Notes: generated from the sequence alone by a model not told the origin. A stretch of 64,000 nt of DNA from Vigna angularis (GCF_016808095.1 NC_068975.1:24001501-24065500); one strand, 5' to 3'; shown: positions 34,141 through 47,008, counted from the stretch's first letter. Numbers and translations: made by a program.

Positions 34141-34613
34141 ATTGCATCACAAAAGCCTTTATGTCATTTCTCATGCCCTTCCAATATAGGACTCCCACAA
34201 CCCTTTTGAGAGTGTGAAAATAACCACTGTGACCCCTAAAGGTGACTCATGGAGCTCCTGAAGAATGATGGGAACTCTAGACTAGTGTTTAGGCAATACT
34301 AGTTTACTTTGATAATAGAGCCTCCCTTTTTCAATTCATAGTTGGCATGAGCTTGAGGATTTATCATCAAGTCTTGAATAATAGCACTCAACTTAGTATC
34401 CTTTTGCATCTCCCCATCCCAGTCTTCTCAATCTTGTGGTTGCAAAAACAGAGATATTGCTAAAATAAGCATGTTTGGAAAGCGCATCAGCCACTACATT
34501 CTCTTTCCCAGGTCTGTATCGAATTTCAAAGTCGAAGCCAATTAATTTCTAAGCCCATTTGAACTCTTCTTCTGTCAAGTTTCTGGGCAGTCAAAAACTT
34601 TAAACTCTTTTGA

Positions 34614-34990
34614 TCAGTAACTATAATGAAATGTGATCTCAGCAAATAATGCTTCCATTTTTACCACAATCATCAATTCTCTTTCATATACTGATTTGTT
34701 TTGGGCCCTCTCTGATAGTGCTTGACTCCAAAAGGCAAAAGGCCTGTTGTCTTGGAGTAAAACAACACCCAATCCCTTACTAGAGGTATCAGTCTCAATA
34801 ACAAAGGGTTTTGAAAAATTTGGAACAACTAAGGTTCGTAAACGTGCTACTGCAGATTTAAGGATTTCAAAAACGTTGTGAGTTTCAGCATTCCAATCGA
34901 ACCCATCTTTCTTCAACAGTTGGGTCAAGTGTTTGGCTATTTTGCCATAATCTTGTACAAACCGTCTATAATACCCCGTGAGGCCCAAGA
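34614..34990 (-). pseudogene. Gypsy RNase H domain remnant
   Basis: Begins GLTGYYRRFVQDYGKIAKHL, the connection region after RT, and continues to FVIETDTSSKGLGVVLLQDN (RNase H first Asp) and YERELMIVV. One of the best preserved parts of the element. Confidence 0.9.
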
Positions 34991-35500
34991 AAAATCCACA
35001 TTGCTTCGATTTTCTTGGGATCAGCAGAAATCCCTGCGCACCTAAAGTGACATGCCCAAATATTCAATGCTATTTTGGCCAAAGCTGCACTTCTTTTTAT
35101 TGACTTTCAATTGGTACTCAATCAACTTCTGTGAAACTTGTGACAGATGCTGCTCTAAAGAGGGGCTGTAAATCAAAATATCGTTGAAAAACACCAACAC
35201 AAATTTCCTCAGAAAAGGGCATGACCAAAAATTCATAGTGGGCCTCATGCGTTTGAAAAGCTGTCTTCTCAATATCTTCTTCCTTCATACGAATCTGGTG
35301 ATATCCGGATTTAGAAGATAGCTGCTCCAGCCAATTCATCCAACAACTCATCTATGACTGGAATAGGAAATTTAGTTGGAATGGTTAGCTTGTTAAGGGC
35401 CCTATAGTTCACACAAAATCTCCACCCACCAATTTTTCCTTCACTGGAATAAGGACTGATACTACGAATAATTCCTGCTTTCGGCATCTCACTAATCAAT
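34991..35500 (-). pseudogene. Gypsy reverse transcriptase remnant
   Basis: Fragments in two or three frames: [20 protein letters not shown] with [15 protein letters not shown], then SGYHQIRMKEEDIEKTAFQT, then FVLVFFNDILIYSPSLEQHL. The catalytic box normally reads FFDDIL (the YxDD motif of the family); here it is FFNDIL, so the first catalytic Asp is Asn. Confidence 0.9.
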
Positions 35501-35702
35501 TTCTCAATTTCATTTTTTAGTTGGTGTGAGTATTTGTAAGGTCAATGATTAGGAATGGAAGCCCCTTCTATAAGATGAATTGTATGGTCTTGCTGCCTTT
35601 TCGGAGGTAACCCTTCCAAATCCTGGAAAACCTTAGTATGACCTCTCAACACCTCTTCCACTTCGCTTGGTACTGTCATAAACCTTTCTGCTGTGTCTTC
35701 TT

Positions 35703-36204
35703 TTACACATCAACCAAAAAACCTGTATCACCCTTTTTCAATTCAGTGATCAACCTTTTAAAAGAAGTTGCAGTAGTAGAGAGAGCTGGATCTCCCATCA
35801 CTGTTATTTGATTATTCCCTCCACCTAGCTTTAGTTTGCCAAAATCTGCCTTCACTTCACCCAAGCTGGCTAATCCCAAAACAACATCTGCCCCTCCAAT
35901 ATCAAAGATGAAGAATTCTTGGCGAATATGCAGCCCTTGAATTTCTAACACAATCTGTAGATTTTCCTTTACATTTCAGCCTTCTTCCATCTCCAACTTC
36001 TACCACAGTTGCTACTGGTTTTAACCCACATCTTCCCATTAATTCTTGCGAAAGAAAATTATGGGAAGCTTCACAATCCAGCATAACAATCACCTTCTCT
36101 TCCCCTATGTGTCCCCAAACTTTCCATGATTTCTTGGTAGTCAAACCAGCCAAAGTAAACATGGACAGTTGTAAAATTTTCTGACCTGCATTGCCCTCCA
36201 GCAA
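35703..36204 (-). pseudogene. Gypsy aspartic protease remnant
   Basis: Reads EKVIVMLDCEASHNFLSQEL, where related elements have LIDSGASHNFIS, so the active-site Gly is replaced. After a frame change it continues with FFIFDIGGADVVLGLASLGE, the second conserved protease segment. Confidence 0.87.
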
Positions 36205-36273
36205 TTCCTACATATCTCCCAATAAGCCATCTGTATCTACTCCCTGTTCTTCAGTAACTAATAGCATGTGAAA

Positions 36274-37270
36274 TTATTTATTGCGGCAGACATGGTTTGG
36301 ACCAAACTTCTTATCACATCTGAAACACAACTCTTTCTTAGTCTTGTCTGGCATTTCTTCATCAGTTAAGCATCTAAAGGACGACCCTCTGTTTTGCTGA
36401 GAACCTTGATTCCTCCCGACCAAATTGTTCATTCCTCCTACTTTTTTTCCTTTTTCCATAGCACCACTTGATGATTTCCTTCTCACGCAAAAGTCCTAGT
36501 CATCCAATTGGATTTGGATACTGTCACAACTGTATTATCGATAGAACCCTTTTCTTTGGATAAAACTTTAATTTTATCTTCAACCATTTGGGCTGTCATC
36601 ATCAGGTCATCCAAATTTGAAGGTTTATACAGCTTAACTTTCGCATTGATCTCATCCTTTAACCCATTCAAGAATATCCCAATGAGATAATCTTGATTCA
36701 TTCCTTTTAGCAATCTGCATATTGCTTGAATTGTTCGACATAATCTTCTACATTTCCTGTTTGTTTCAACGCCAACAAAACTTCAAAAGGATTTCTCAAC
36801 ATATTTGGCTGAAAACGTTGTACCACTGCCATCTTGAAAGATTCCCAAGTAGGATATGGGTAGCAAGATTCCCACCACTGAAACCAATTTAAAGCTTTTC
36901 CCTCCAAGGCCACCATCACTGTTTGCATTCTTTCAACTTCGGAGACTTCTTGCCAATGGAAATATCTGTCCAATCTATTAGTCCAGCCAAAATCATCTTC
37001 CCCTGCAAAGATTGGTATATCCAGTTTGCGCCACCTTGAACCTCCATTTACTTTGCTGTCTTGATCATTTTCAACAGTCTTTTCGGCCAACAAGTCAGTA
37101 TTATTAGACCCAGAAGTGGAATTGCAGGTGATCTTTTCCACCATTCCCGATAATCCACTGATAAGATTCTCCATTCTTTGAAGACGTTCCAGGTGCTCAT
37201 TTTCTACTTTTAGTCTGTCGTGTCTATCTTCTTGAATCATGCATTCCAGACTTTCGAATTTGGAGTCCAT
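36274..37270 (-). pseudogene. Gypsy gag remnant with zinc knuckle
   Basis: The capsid part starts MDSKFESLECMIQEDRHDRL and contains RWRKLDIPIFAGEDDFGWTN, ALNWFQWWE and FQPNMLRNPFEVLLALKQTG, which is the typical plant gypsy gag. The frame shifts near 36710 and again near 36485. A CCHC-type knuckle (CFRCDKKFGPNHVC) is at about 36288-36330. Confidence 0.9.
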
Positions 37271-37337
37271 TCTGGTGTTAACTATACGCGTTCAACACAG
37301 CTACCACAGGGCCAAGAAGGAAGCTTTGAATACTAGT

Positions 37338-37639
37338 TGATAGACCAACCAGAATTTACAGAATCATTCAAGACAGGTTCTTGAATGACTTTTATTGAGA
37401 ACCAAACTGTTCTGTCAATGTGACAGGATTACAACAATGTTCCTCCAACAGAAAAGGTCTTTAGAGAGGACCTTAACTCTCCACAAATTCCTTTTCCTCC
37501 AAAACTTCTAAAACTGCTGACAACAACCTAAACACAGACTATATATACTAGTCTGTTACAACCTGTTATAGATACAGGAGGTTATTACTACCTCCTTTAT
37601 TTATTTCTTCTAGTATAAACTTTCCCAGTGAACCTATCT
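37338..37639 (-). repeat. 5' LTR of the gypsy element
   Basis: Same sequence as 32705-33005 with about 5% differences. Inside it on the minus strand, ACTAGTATTCAAAGC (just after the LTR end at 37338) is a weak match to an initiator-Met primer-binding site. Confidence 0.93.
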
Positions 37640-37644
37640 GTGAG

Positions 37645-40054
37645 TTTGTGAGAGATAGCTGAGAGGTGGTGAGACTTGAGATGTGAAAACAGAGAGGGGG
37701 GCAAGGGCAAGAGATGAAGCCAATGCTTAATGTGCTGAGATTAAGAGTAGCAGCAGAGAATGAGTTATCAGACGGTGCATAGTTGCCAGCATAGACAGCA
37801 CACCCGAGATGGAGACATTACCTTTCTCACTGAACACACACTAAACAAATTTGGAATTGGTTTAGCTTTTTGAAAACATGTGACAAATTTCTAAATACCC
37901 CCCTCATTAAAAGTTTACCATTCATCATCTCAAGCTATTATATTTCAATTTGTATCACGTATATGTATTCGATATTTTAGGACACTTTATCTATACTTGT
38001 AGATAAATTATCTAATCTATAAACACTCATATTTTTATAGTGACAATAGTTTAGAATTTTTTATTTTGACAATGTCTAATTAATATGATTTTAATTTGGA
38101 TTTACACAATTCCAATTATATATTTATTATATTTTAAGAATTTTTCTTACATTTTTCAATAGCATAAGTCACGTACTGTATCTTGTTATTTTCAAAATAA
38201 GCATATTGCTGTATTGGATAGGCATCCTATTCGATACACTTAGCTTAGCCCTGGGTCCCAAGCATGGTGCTGCCATCATGCCATACTTCCACGACAACAC
38301 TGTTGCTAAGCAGCAATACTATGCAACTCTGATATTTACTGGCAACATATAAATTGGAACATTAAAGCTTGCTAAATATGATGGAAATTATAATATCGAG
38401 AGTTGGTAAAATGCGTTCTAGATTGATATCTTGTTTTATGATTCTTGATCATTGAGTATATTTTTTTCTTGCTCTTTGCTTCTCTTCTTCCTGGCTCATA
38501 CTTCTAGTCTTTTAGTTGGAGGATCAAGTTGGTCTATGAGGTAAACAACATTACAATATTCTTATCTGCAGGACTTTGTAATATTTTCAGGTAATGACAA
38601 TTTTGATAGCAGCTTCACGCTGTGCGATCAAGTTTTATTAAAACACCATCAAATAGTACAGTTAGTGAGGACCAACTGGTATCCAAAGCCCATGCACGGA
38701 TCTTTCAAACACTTCATTCTTCCGTGTCTGCTTTCAACTGCTCAGCTGAAGGTTAGATTTGAAAGTGCAGTTTTTGACGACGATGGCATAAATGTATCTG
38801 AAAGTTTTATGGTTGTCAGCTGTTTTAAAATAGATTCTAATGTATAAGTAAAGTAAGGTTTCTTGTCATGGTGTACAGCATATAATGAACTCCGCCTTCT
38901 TAAAATCTCAACAAAATTTTAATTTCATGTTTCTAATTTTGAAACAAAGAAATAGAAGAATAGAAATCTCAATACTGTGGTTCCATATTTTTATATCTTC
39001 GTGAAAAATCAACTGTGGTCGATTTGCCACACCGTTCCATGTGTGTCTGCCCTTGACAATAGTGACAGCCATAGAGAATATGTAATTATATAGGCAACCA
39101 GAGTCTTGCATTCGTTTTGGCAGCTACTGTGTAGAGTTTTCCCATACAAATTGGTGCATTATACAGAACAAAGGAACTTGGTAATGTTGTTCAAAACTTG
39201 ATGAACAAATTGCAAAAGCATTTTGACACATTGGAGAGAAGAAATGTTGTAGCTTATTACACGAAAAAGTATACTATTAACTTGGGGTCTACATTTCAGG
39301 TTCCCATTCTGGTAGTGCGAAAGATCAAGTCAATTTCGAGGTCTGAATTGTACTAGTTATGGTGTTTAAGTTTTAATCTGTATTTGCAATTATAGTCCCT
39401 TTTAACGGCTACAAGTATGATATTGATAGCCATGTAAATTTATAATCCAACTCATGTTTTCTCTAGTAAGAACTTACAGATGTGGTACATCAACTTTAAT
39501 TGTTGTCTTGTTTTTTCTTATTTCCTTTCCTTTTGTGTTTTTTCAACTTCGGCTGGTGACTGGGCCGCAAAACTAGCTAGATTTTCATCAGCTTAATTTT
39601 TTATATTAGGGGGATTGAATGATTGATTAGTGGACGAATTTATACAAATAGACTGGTAAATTAATTTTGAAGATTTTCAGTTACTTGATCTAAAGGTATT
39701 TTACTTATGACAATATCATAAAGGCTAATAAATAGTACATGATATTGTCAGTGCATTCGTATTAAAATCAATAACTAATAAAGAAAATATTGGGACACTT
39801 TTATATCTAAAACTTTATAATTTACTTCATCCGAGAGTGAAAGGTTTAAACCATTCATGAAAATATCCAGAGTTCGTTATATAGACTTGTTATTTGTTAT
39901 TGAAAAAATCGGTTTAAATAGGATGATTGAAAAATTAAAAAAAAAGTCATTTGATTTTTTTTTCAAGAAAATAAAAGTAACTTAAATTATGTTATTTTAT
40001 TATATATAAAGTTATTATTAATAAATATTAATGTATATTATTAAAATCTTAATT
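37645..40054. other. Intergenic DNA, no supported gene
   Basis: The stretch 37645-37850 is less AT-rich and continues the sequence that stood left of 32700 before the gypsy insertion. Moderately complex sequence at 38200-39400 has no open frame with a recognisable domain. It may contain old gene or transposon debris, but I could not name it. Confidence 0.35.
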
Positions 40055-40400
40055 TAAGTATGATAAAATTTCAATTGAAGTTTTATATTTATTTTATTGG
40101 CGGGTTTGATTGAAAATTTGTTCCAGAAACTTTATTCTGAAAACATTTTATATTAAAAAAATTATTCTAGAAATTGTTACATTCTTAATTCTTTTAGATA
40201 GATCTTTTATAAGATATATCTAATATTTTAAGTATGATAAAATTTCAATTGAAGTTTTATATTTATTTTATTGGCGGGTTTGATTGAAAATTTGTTCCAC
40301 AAACTTTATTCTGAAAACATTTTATATTAAAAAAATTATTCTAGAAATTGTTACATTCTTAATTCTTTTAGATAGATCTTTTATAAGATATATCTAACTA
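40055..40400. repeat. Tandem duplication of a 174-bp segment
   Basis: Two adjacent copies with period 174 bp, 40055-40228 and 40229-40400, starting TTAAGTATGATAAAATTTC. I could see only one clear substitution between them (TTCCAGAAACT versus TTCCACAAACT). Such near identity in AT-rich neutral DNA points to a very recent event or an assembly artefact. Confidence 0.9.
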
Positions 40401-40515
40401 TTTTATTATTAAATTTTTTTAATATAAATAGAGTTTATTATTATAAAAGTTAATATCTTTATAATAAGAAAGACTTTTTCTCTTCCTTATTTTTTTACTA
40501 GATTTTTTACTGTAA

Positions 40516-41166
40516 GGTTACTTCCTCCACCACTATAGGTTGTCTGCACTTCCTCATTTCCATTTTGTCTTACATTTAAAATTTTTTTCTTACGAAGATT
40601 GACGTAAATTAAGATTCACTAAACAATGCATCTCACTTTTCTCTTTCAATGATTTGTTTTATTTTTTAACAATTTTTTATACATAAAAAATATTATAAAA
40701 ATTATTAAATGTAAAATTTACACAAGTAACATTTACAATGTCCATAAATTAAAATCAACAAAAAAAATTAATAAACTAAAAACAAAAAAAATTAAAAGAG
40801 TTGAAACGCGAAAGCTTGAACGGATGTGAAAAATTCGTTTAGCTTTCAAGGATCTTGAGAAACGAAGTTTTCACATCTGTTCAAGCATTCACGTTTCTCT
40901 TCTTCCTCTTACACAACACACCAAATATATCCATTTAGAGAGCACATATACAAAAAGAAAAAAAGAAGGAAGCTTTAATGACAAAAATGTATAAGAGAAG
41001 AATAAATGAAGAGAAAGAGGGAGGGGGTGGGGCTGCAAAATTAAGGTTTTAAAAAAGGTAAATAAAGTTAAATAGTAAAAGTTCAAAAAATTTAACCTAA
41101 AATATTTTTGGAATAAGAAAAAATTTGAGGTGTAAGGAGCAATTGGGGTGGTAGAGGGAGTAACTC
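40516..41166. mobile_element. Small TIR element with a central palindrome
   Basis: Read inward, the left end is GTTACTTCCTCCACCACTAT and the right end, on the other strand, is GTTACTCCCTCTACCACCCC. Both continue into a CTTCCTC/ACACCTC then AAAATTTTTTCTTA phrase. The size is about 650 bp and it has no coding capacity. It could be a MITE or small Mutator-like element. No target-site duplication could be confirmed. Confidence 0.55.
40807..40893. repeat. Long imperfect hairpin
   Basis: The left arm 40807-40840 (CGCGAAAGCTTGAACGGATG, then TGAAAAATTCGTTT) pairs with the right arm 40860-40893 (AAACGAAGTTTTCACATCTG, then TTCAAGCATTCACG), with about four mismatches and one bulge and a loop of about 19 nt. 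Its size is that of a microRNA precursor stem, but nothing proves transcription. Confidence 0.75.
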
Positions 41167-43488
41167 TGTTTGAAAATTGAAAAATATCATAGGACTTCTA
41201 ATGTTGAGGCCTATGATTTTGTTTTATTAAACATAGTATTGGTTTGCATGTGAGAGGATTTATGTTACATGTGTAGTTTTGAAAGCATTGATTAATCGAT
41301 ATTCAATTAGGATTATTAGGATATCATCATATTGTTGATTTGTTTATTCTTTGTGCAAATTTTGTTTATCTTAGTTATTAGGATTGCTTAGTGTCAAAAA
41401 ACATTTGTAGTTCTCTTTAAGAGAAATTGGTTATTTAAAATTTGTTGTCTTTTGTATAAAATTGTGATATAACTAAGTGAAATTAATGTGGATTTGAATG
41501 GTTGGATATTGAGTTGTGCTAAATTGTTTGTGTTATGTGAGATGCATATGTGAAAGCATAAATTGTAGACATTTTGGTTTTAAGGATCGATGAATTTAAC
41601 TTTTTTTATTTCAAGTGGTATATTTGACAAGTTGATTTTTTATTACAAATTTTGAAAAGAAAAGAAAAAAGACCATTTAAGACCTAGAGGAGTAGAATTG
41701 TTATTCACTAAAACTATGTTATAACTTTGATGGGTGAAATCTTGTTGTTATAATGATTTGGAATTAAAGATTGATAACTTTGTTTTAATTGGCATTTGAG
41801 TATGTGTTTGTCCTTTTAGAATTGAGATTTGGTTATTAATAGGAACTTCTCTATGAAACCTTTAATTGATTTGATTCGGCATTTCATGAACTAAGAAATT
41901 GATACATCAAAGCATTATGAAGTTTATTAAGTGGGAAATAACTCTAAAAGAGTTTGTTGCTTAATTAAAACTCAGAGGAAAGTTTTTGCTTTTATTATAC
42001 CGTCAAACGTAGTTGTAGTGTTGTTTGGTGAAACTTAGACAATGACCACTAACTTAAGGGTGTTGGGTGCCACTTCTAGATTGTCGACCATACTTAAATT
42101 AGTGAGTCCTAGGAATTTGTAGCGTCAGGCGTCACTTTTCCCATGTCGGGTGCCGCTCTGTTTCCTATTCTGTGTCACATTAGGAAAATTAGGATTCCCA
42201 CTTCGTTAAACATTGGATTAAGCTGAAATTTTGACAATTAGTCCTAGACACATGATTCTTCACTTTGATCATTGGGATATTTGATTAGATGTTTATGGAT
42301 AGAGTGATGCCTCTCGCAGTTTTGATATATTTAATGAAAACATGGTAATTGAATGTTATGCAAATGTAATAAAAATGAATATTAGCATGTAAATTGAAAT
42401 AAATAGTAGGTGATTTATGTTATGGGATGAGTTTAGATTGAGGAACATTACCTAGGTATGATATGGTGTGATGATTTAAGATGTATATGAAAATACAATG
42501 AATCAGTTGTGTGATACGTTGATCTTTTATTGTGAATGTACTTACTATCTTTTATATGATTTGTTATTTTCTTGTGATTGTACTTACTATCTTAGTAAGG
42601 TTTATTGTGAATTACATGTATACGTGAATGAATACATGTATCTCAGTTGTGTGATATGGTGTGATTGTACTTACTATTTATGTTGAATGAGATGAAAATG
42701 TGATATTGTGAAGTGATAAATTTGCAATGACTTTCAAGAAAGAAAACATTTTATTATGGTGTTAGGTATATTTGAGTATGAGTTTTGCAAGGAGATTATC
42801 CAAACTCTGCTAGGTATCCCAACTCACATATAGTAGGATATTTAGTCGTGAGAGTCAATGGAGGTTTCCTATGACGAGAAATGGTAGGGAATGGACCCTT
42901 TATGGTTAACATAGGCAAACTAACCTTGTCATTAGGAATGCAGATAGAGTCATGGCTTGATAAGCTAAAATGATATTGATATTTTGATGATAGGGTAGAA
43001 TCTCTGAGTCTAACTCTATATACAAAAATTCTTCTACAAGTAGTTGTTGTAGTTTATCTAAATAATGGTTTATGATTGAATGAAGTTAGTGTATGCGAGT
43101 AATTACTTGTTTTAATCATGTTGAACGATTTATGTGTCTTTCCTCTTTAAATATACTAGCTTACCTTTGTTTTTTTGTGTTTATTGTGGTTTATCAACGT
43201 GCAATGATAGTATGTTATATGTGAACAGAGGATAATGCAAGAGAGTTGAGAAGCAATAACATTGTTTGATGGTCGGATAAAGTATAGATGATGCTTATGT
43301 ATATACTTTGTGTATTGTATAGATCCCCTTAGTTTATCAAAATTTGTTTATTTTTAAGAAGTTTAAGTTAAGTTTTTCTCATGGAGGATTTGTAAATACA
43401 TTTTTGTATTAATGTTGGTTTATGCTTGTTATCAACTTGTAATGCTTTAAATTAGTAAGTTGAATCCTACTAAATTTGAGATGTTACA
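41167..43488 (+). mobile_element. LTR D remnant, 5' end unresolved
   Basis: The 3' end reads AATTTGAGATGTTACA at 43488, like the ends of LTRs A-C. Before it are the CTAGCTTACCTTTGTTTTTTTGTG phrase (as in LTRs A and C, 'AGCTCACCCTTGCTTCTGTG') and a diverged conserved block (42780-42960: GGAGATTATCCAAACTC, CAAACTAACCTTGTC). The proximal part is not clearly related, so the true start may be anywhere between 41.2 and 42.0 kb. Confidence 0.5.
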
Positions 43489-43605
43489 TTTTGTGCACCA
43501 GAGCAAATCAAATCTGAAGAGATATGTGAGAAATGAATGTTATGTTTCTGTTGTGTGTTTGTTTTAGCGAATGTTTATGAGTTCAGAGTAGTCCATCCTT
43601 AGAGG

Positions 43606-43815
43606 TTACATGTTTGTTATGCTATCTTGGAAAAGTATAAGTGTCTATGTTTAGATATTAGATTTGGTTTATGAAACTAAAAGTTTTACGAAAGAAATAA
43701 TCTTGATGGATTACATGTTTGTTATGCTACCTTGGAAAAGTATAAGTGTCTATGTTTAGATATTAGATTTGGTTTATGAATCTAAAAGTTTTAAGAAATA
43801 AATAATCTTGATGGA
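43606..43815. repeat. Tandem duplication of a 105-bp segment
   Basis: Two adjacent copies, each beginning TTACATGTTTGTTATGCTA and ending AATCTTGATGGA. Only about four differences are seen, such as ATCTTGG/ACCTTGG and GAAACTAAAAG/GAATCTAAAAG. Confidence 0.9.
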
Positions 43816-44735
43816 GTGGTGAGGATGCACATTCATCTCTACATCAAAAATACTTTTTTCTTCTTAATTCTCAAAGTATGGGAAGAAAGTGGTAAACATA
43901 AAGGTAATTGATAGAATATTTATTTAAGAGAATGTGTTTGTGAGAGGGAAAGAGAAAACTGTAGTTTGAGATTTTGGTTTCAATACAGGACATGTTTTCG
44001 TTTCTATGATTTGTGTGTAGAGTTCAATAATAATAAAGGAATGCAAATTCAAGATTAACTTGATCTACTTACCTTTACAAGAATTGGAAAAGGTTTTTGA
44101 GACAAGATTTTGTCTCATATATAATGTTGTATGTTGTATATTAGTTGAGAAAATTGGGTTATGATTGAGTTGAGAAAATTGGAGACTAAAGATGATACAC
44201 TTTAGATAAAACTATAAAATTATAATAAGATTAAAAAATCTAAAAATTATAAACTTATACAATTATGAAATTAAAAAATTACAAATTAAAAAATTATTAA
44301 TTATAAAATTACAAAATTATTAATTATAAAATTATGGAATTAACAAATTATAAAACTATAAAATTAGAAAACTATAAAATTATGAATTAAAATTATAAAA
44401 TCATAAAATTTAAAATAATAAAGTAGTACAATAATATATTATGACAAGTAAATAAGGTGTTAGGACAATATTTAACAATCACTTGACTTAGTTAACAGAA
44501 AAATTTAAAGACTTAATTAAAAAATATAAATTTAATACTTAATAGATAAAAAATTTATTAAAGATTCAATTAAACATTTCCAAATTTATCATGAACATAA
44601 AACTTAAATGAACTATAAAACTGAGAACTCATATATAAAAATAAAATATCATTATAGATTAAAATAAGAAAAAAAAATACTTTGTTAATATCTTAATATT
44701 GGTAGGAGATATCCGATTTAACACAACCAAAAATT
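43816..44735. other. AT-rich DNA with AAAATTATAAAATTA runs
   Basis: From 44210 to 44420 there is a simple irregular array of ACAAAATTATAAAATTA-type words. No gene is seen. Confidence 0.5.
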
Positions 44736-44865
44736 CTTTATTTTTCACAAATATGATTAACACACGCAACCTCTACTTTGAAGTTTTATGAGATATTTTT
44801 GAATTGTCAAACAAAAACAACAAAGAATATTTGGCTCTATTTCCAATTACTATATATAGTGACAA
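44736..44865 (+). pseudogene. Possible relic promoter of a lost lipid-transfer-protein copy
   Basis: The order ATTAACACACGCAAC, TGAGATATTTTTG, ACAACAAAGAATATTTGGCTCTA, ACTATATATAGTGA matches the region just upstream of the lipid transfer gene (48350-48500: ATCAACACACGCAAC, TGAGATATTTTTC, CACCAAAAGAATCTTTGTCTCTA, TCTATATATAGTAG). No coding sequence follows it. A tandem copy of the gene may have lost its coding part. Confidence 0.5.
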
Positions 44866-47008
44866 TGGTGGCTTGAATTGATGTGGATCCTCTTAATTCA
44901 TAGTAATTGGAGACTTTTCAATTAAAGAAATGTGAACCATTTGATTTAACTTGTTGTTGATTTTAGTATTTAATTAACTTTTCTTTTATAGCAATTAGAT
45001 TCTCTATTAAAGATTATTCTCATACCTCCTGCTACGATGATCTTAACATCAGATGAAATATAACAGTTCATATAAATTCAAATATTAAAATAATTAAAAA
45101 ATTTACAATAATTTTTTTCCTATAAATAAAGCAGAGTATAAAAGTATTGCTACTTGATGGATTGTTTTTTATTTAATGACTAGTCACTCTTTCTATTTAA
45201 ACGCATGAGAAACTATAAATTTATTAATTAGATATGGGTGAAACTTTTTTTTTAAAATTTCTAATAGATTACTTTAGGTTTTCATTTTTTATTTAATTCC
45301 AAAACTTTAGAAAAACCTCAGTTTATAGTTGATATGTTTCTTTTTAAAAATAAACATTTATCCATTTGTTAACTTTGAACTTTATTCTAATGAACTAAAT
45401 TAATTTTTATTGACAGCGTAAAAGAGAACATGAAAATATATTCCTAATTATTTGAGTCATTATCTTTGAAATGCGGAAAAAAACTAATATGATGAAAAAT
45501 CAAAATTAAATTTCAAAATAGAATATGTAAAATTAAGTAAAACTATCTAATTTATCCTACTTTTAACTCTAGATAATAATATTTTAGATTTAAGTTTATC
45601 TCCATATTTATATATCTATATCTATAATTGGAATTTTATAGTGATAAATTTTGACATTAAAAAAAAAAACAGGCACCACAGTAAAATAATATTATAAAAA
45701 TATTGTTTTCAAACATCTATATCTCTTTCATGCAGGATATTGTGAAGATACGTGAGCCAACGTAATTAAGTTTAGGCATATTGTATTTTTTATCGATATA
45801 AACTGAATGTTGTTCACTTTCGAAAAAATATTGCTCTATTATAAGTAAGTACAACAGCATCAAATTACGACTAATTACAAGTTTACAACATAAATTACCA
45901 ACTGAGGCTTATAAAACATTCCTCAAATCAAACAACACTAGAAATTAAAAATTTATTAAATTAATTAATGTTAAAAATCTTATATTAACTAAGAAGTGAA
46001 ATTACACTATTTAAGGAATGATAATTCTTATCTTATAAACATATTTTGTAAGAACGAGTTACACAACTTTATAAGAAAAAAAAAATTAAACATACTTTTT
46101 AATAATTATCATTTTCAAATTAATCAACTTTATTCTCTATTTCCCCCACCAAATGAAAAAAAAAAAGGTTCAACAACCTATTTGGTTACTAATTGCCAAA
46201 TTTGAAAGATCAAATTTATCTTAAATTGATTCTGTCTCTTAGGAGTATAGTAATTTTGGCCAACAATGAACCCTATTATGCAGAGGCTTCTTAGAGAGAA
46301 TTATTACATTTCAAACATTAAGAAAGGGAAAATAAACAGCAAAAAATTAATTTAATTGCCATTAAAACAACAATTTAGCAACATTATGATTACAAGGATT
46401 AATCCTATTCGTATTATCTCAATTTTTTAGGTAAAACGTGCCATTCATAACATTTGTTTCTTTACGGTAAGCAAGACTAAACGAGAAAAATAGATTATTA
46501 CATCAGAATCCAAAAAAACCAGCTTTACGTGAAATAATGTTGAACTAACTTTATATATTATAAATGGATAATAAATATAAAAATTTTAATTAATTTTTTC
46601 ATATTAAAGTATATATATATTTTATAGGTGAAATTAAATATTAACAGATGGTTTGAAATTAATTTATGTGTTTATCGTAACTTCTGCATCCACCATAATA
46701 TTTTTATTGTTATAATTTGATTAGCTTTTGACACAAAATCTGTCACTAAAATCTATGTCTACTGTGTGACAGAGTCATTTCTCCAACCTTTGTGTATTAT
46801 TAACTTTTGAAACAAAGTAGAAAAATAGAAAAATAAAAATAATTGTTTTTCAACAATAAGGTGATAGTAAAAGCACAGACAAAGAAAATAGACTCCATAA
46901 TGAAGTTCGACCACTTAGTAAAGGAGACTTCACATCTCCAACACATCAACACATCCAAATCAACCCATACTAACACATGAATTTAAACGTTTACAATTAA
47001 AAAAAATA
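44866..47008. other. AT-rich intergenic DNA
   Basis: No supported gene or repeat. The open frame 45996-46205 is low-complexity and not convincing. Confidence 0.5.

Larger units (their letters stand above)
32705..37639 (-). mobile_element. Complete Ty3/gypsy retrotransposon (4.9 kb), decayed
   Basis: Two 301-302-bp LTRs (32705-33005 and 37338-37639) enclose gag, protease, RT, RNase H, integrase and a chromodomain-like tail, all on the minus strand. That order is diagnostic of Ty3/gypsy. A perfect 5-bp target duplication GTGAG lies at 32700-32704 and 37640-37644. The two LTRs differ at roughly 5% of positions by eye, so the insertion is moderately old. Every open frame is interrupted, and key residues in protease and RT are changed, so it cannot move by itself. 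Confidence 0.95.

Noticed and set aside
32705..37639. Possibility of an endogenous pararetrovirus
   Set aside because: Two LTRs, a 5-bp target duplication, an integrase and gypsy domain order identify a retrotransposon; no movement-protein or envelope-like region was seen.
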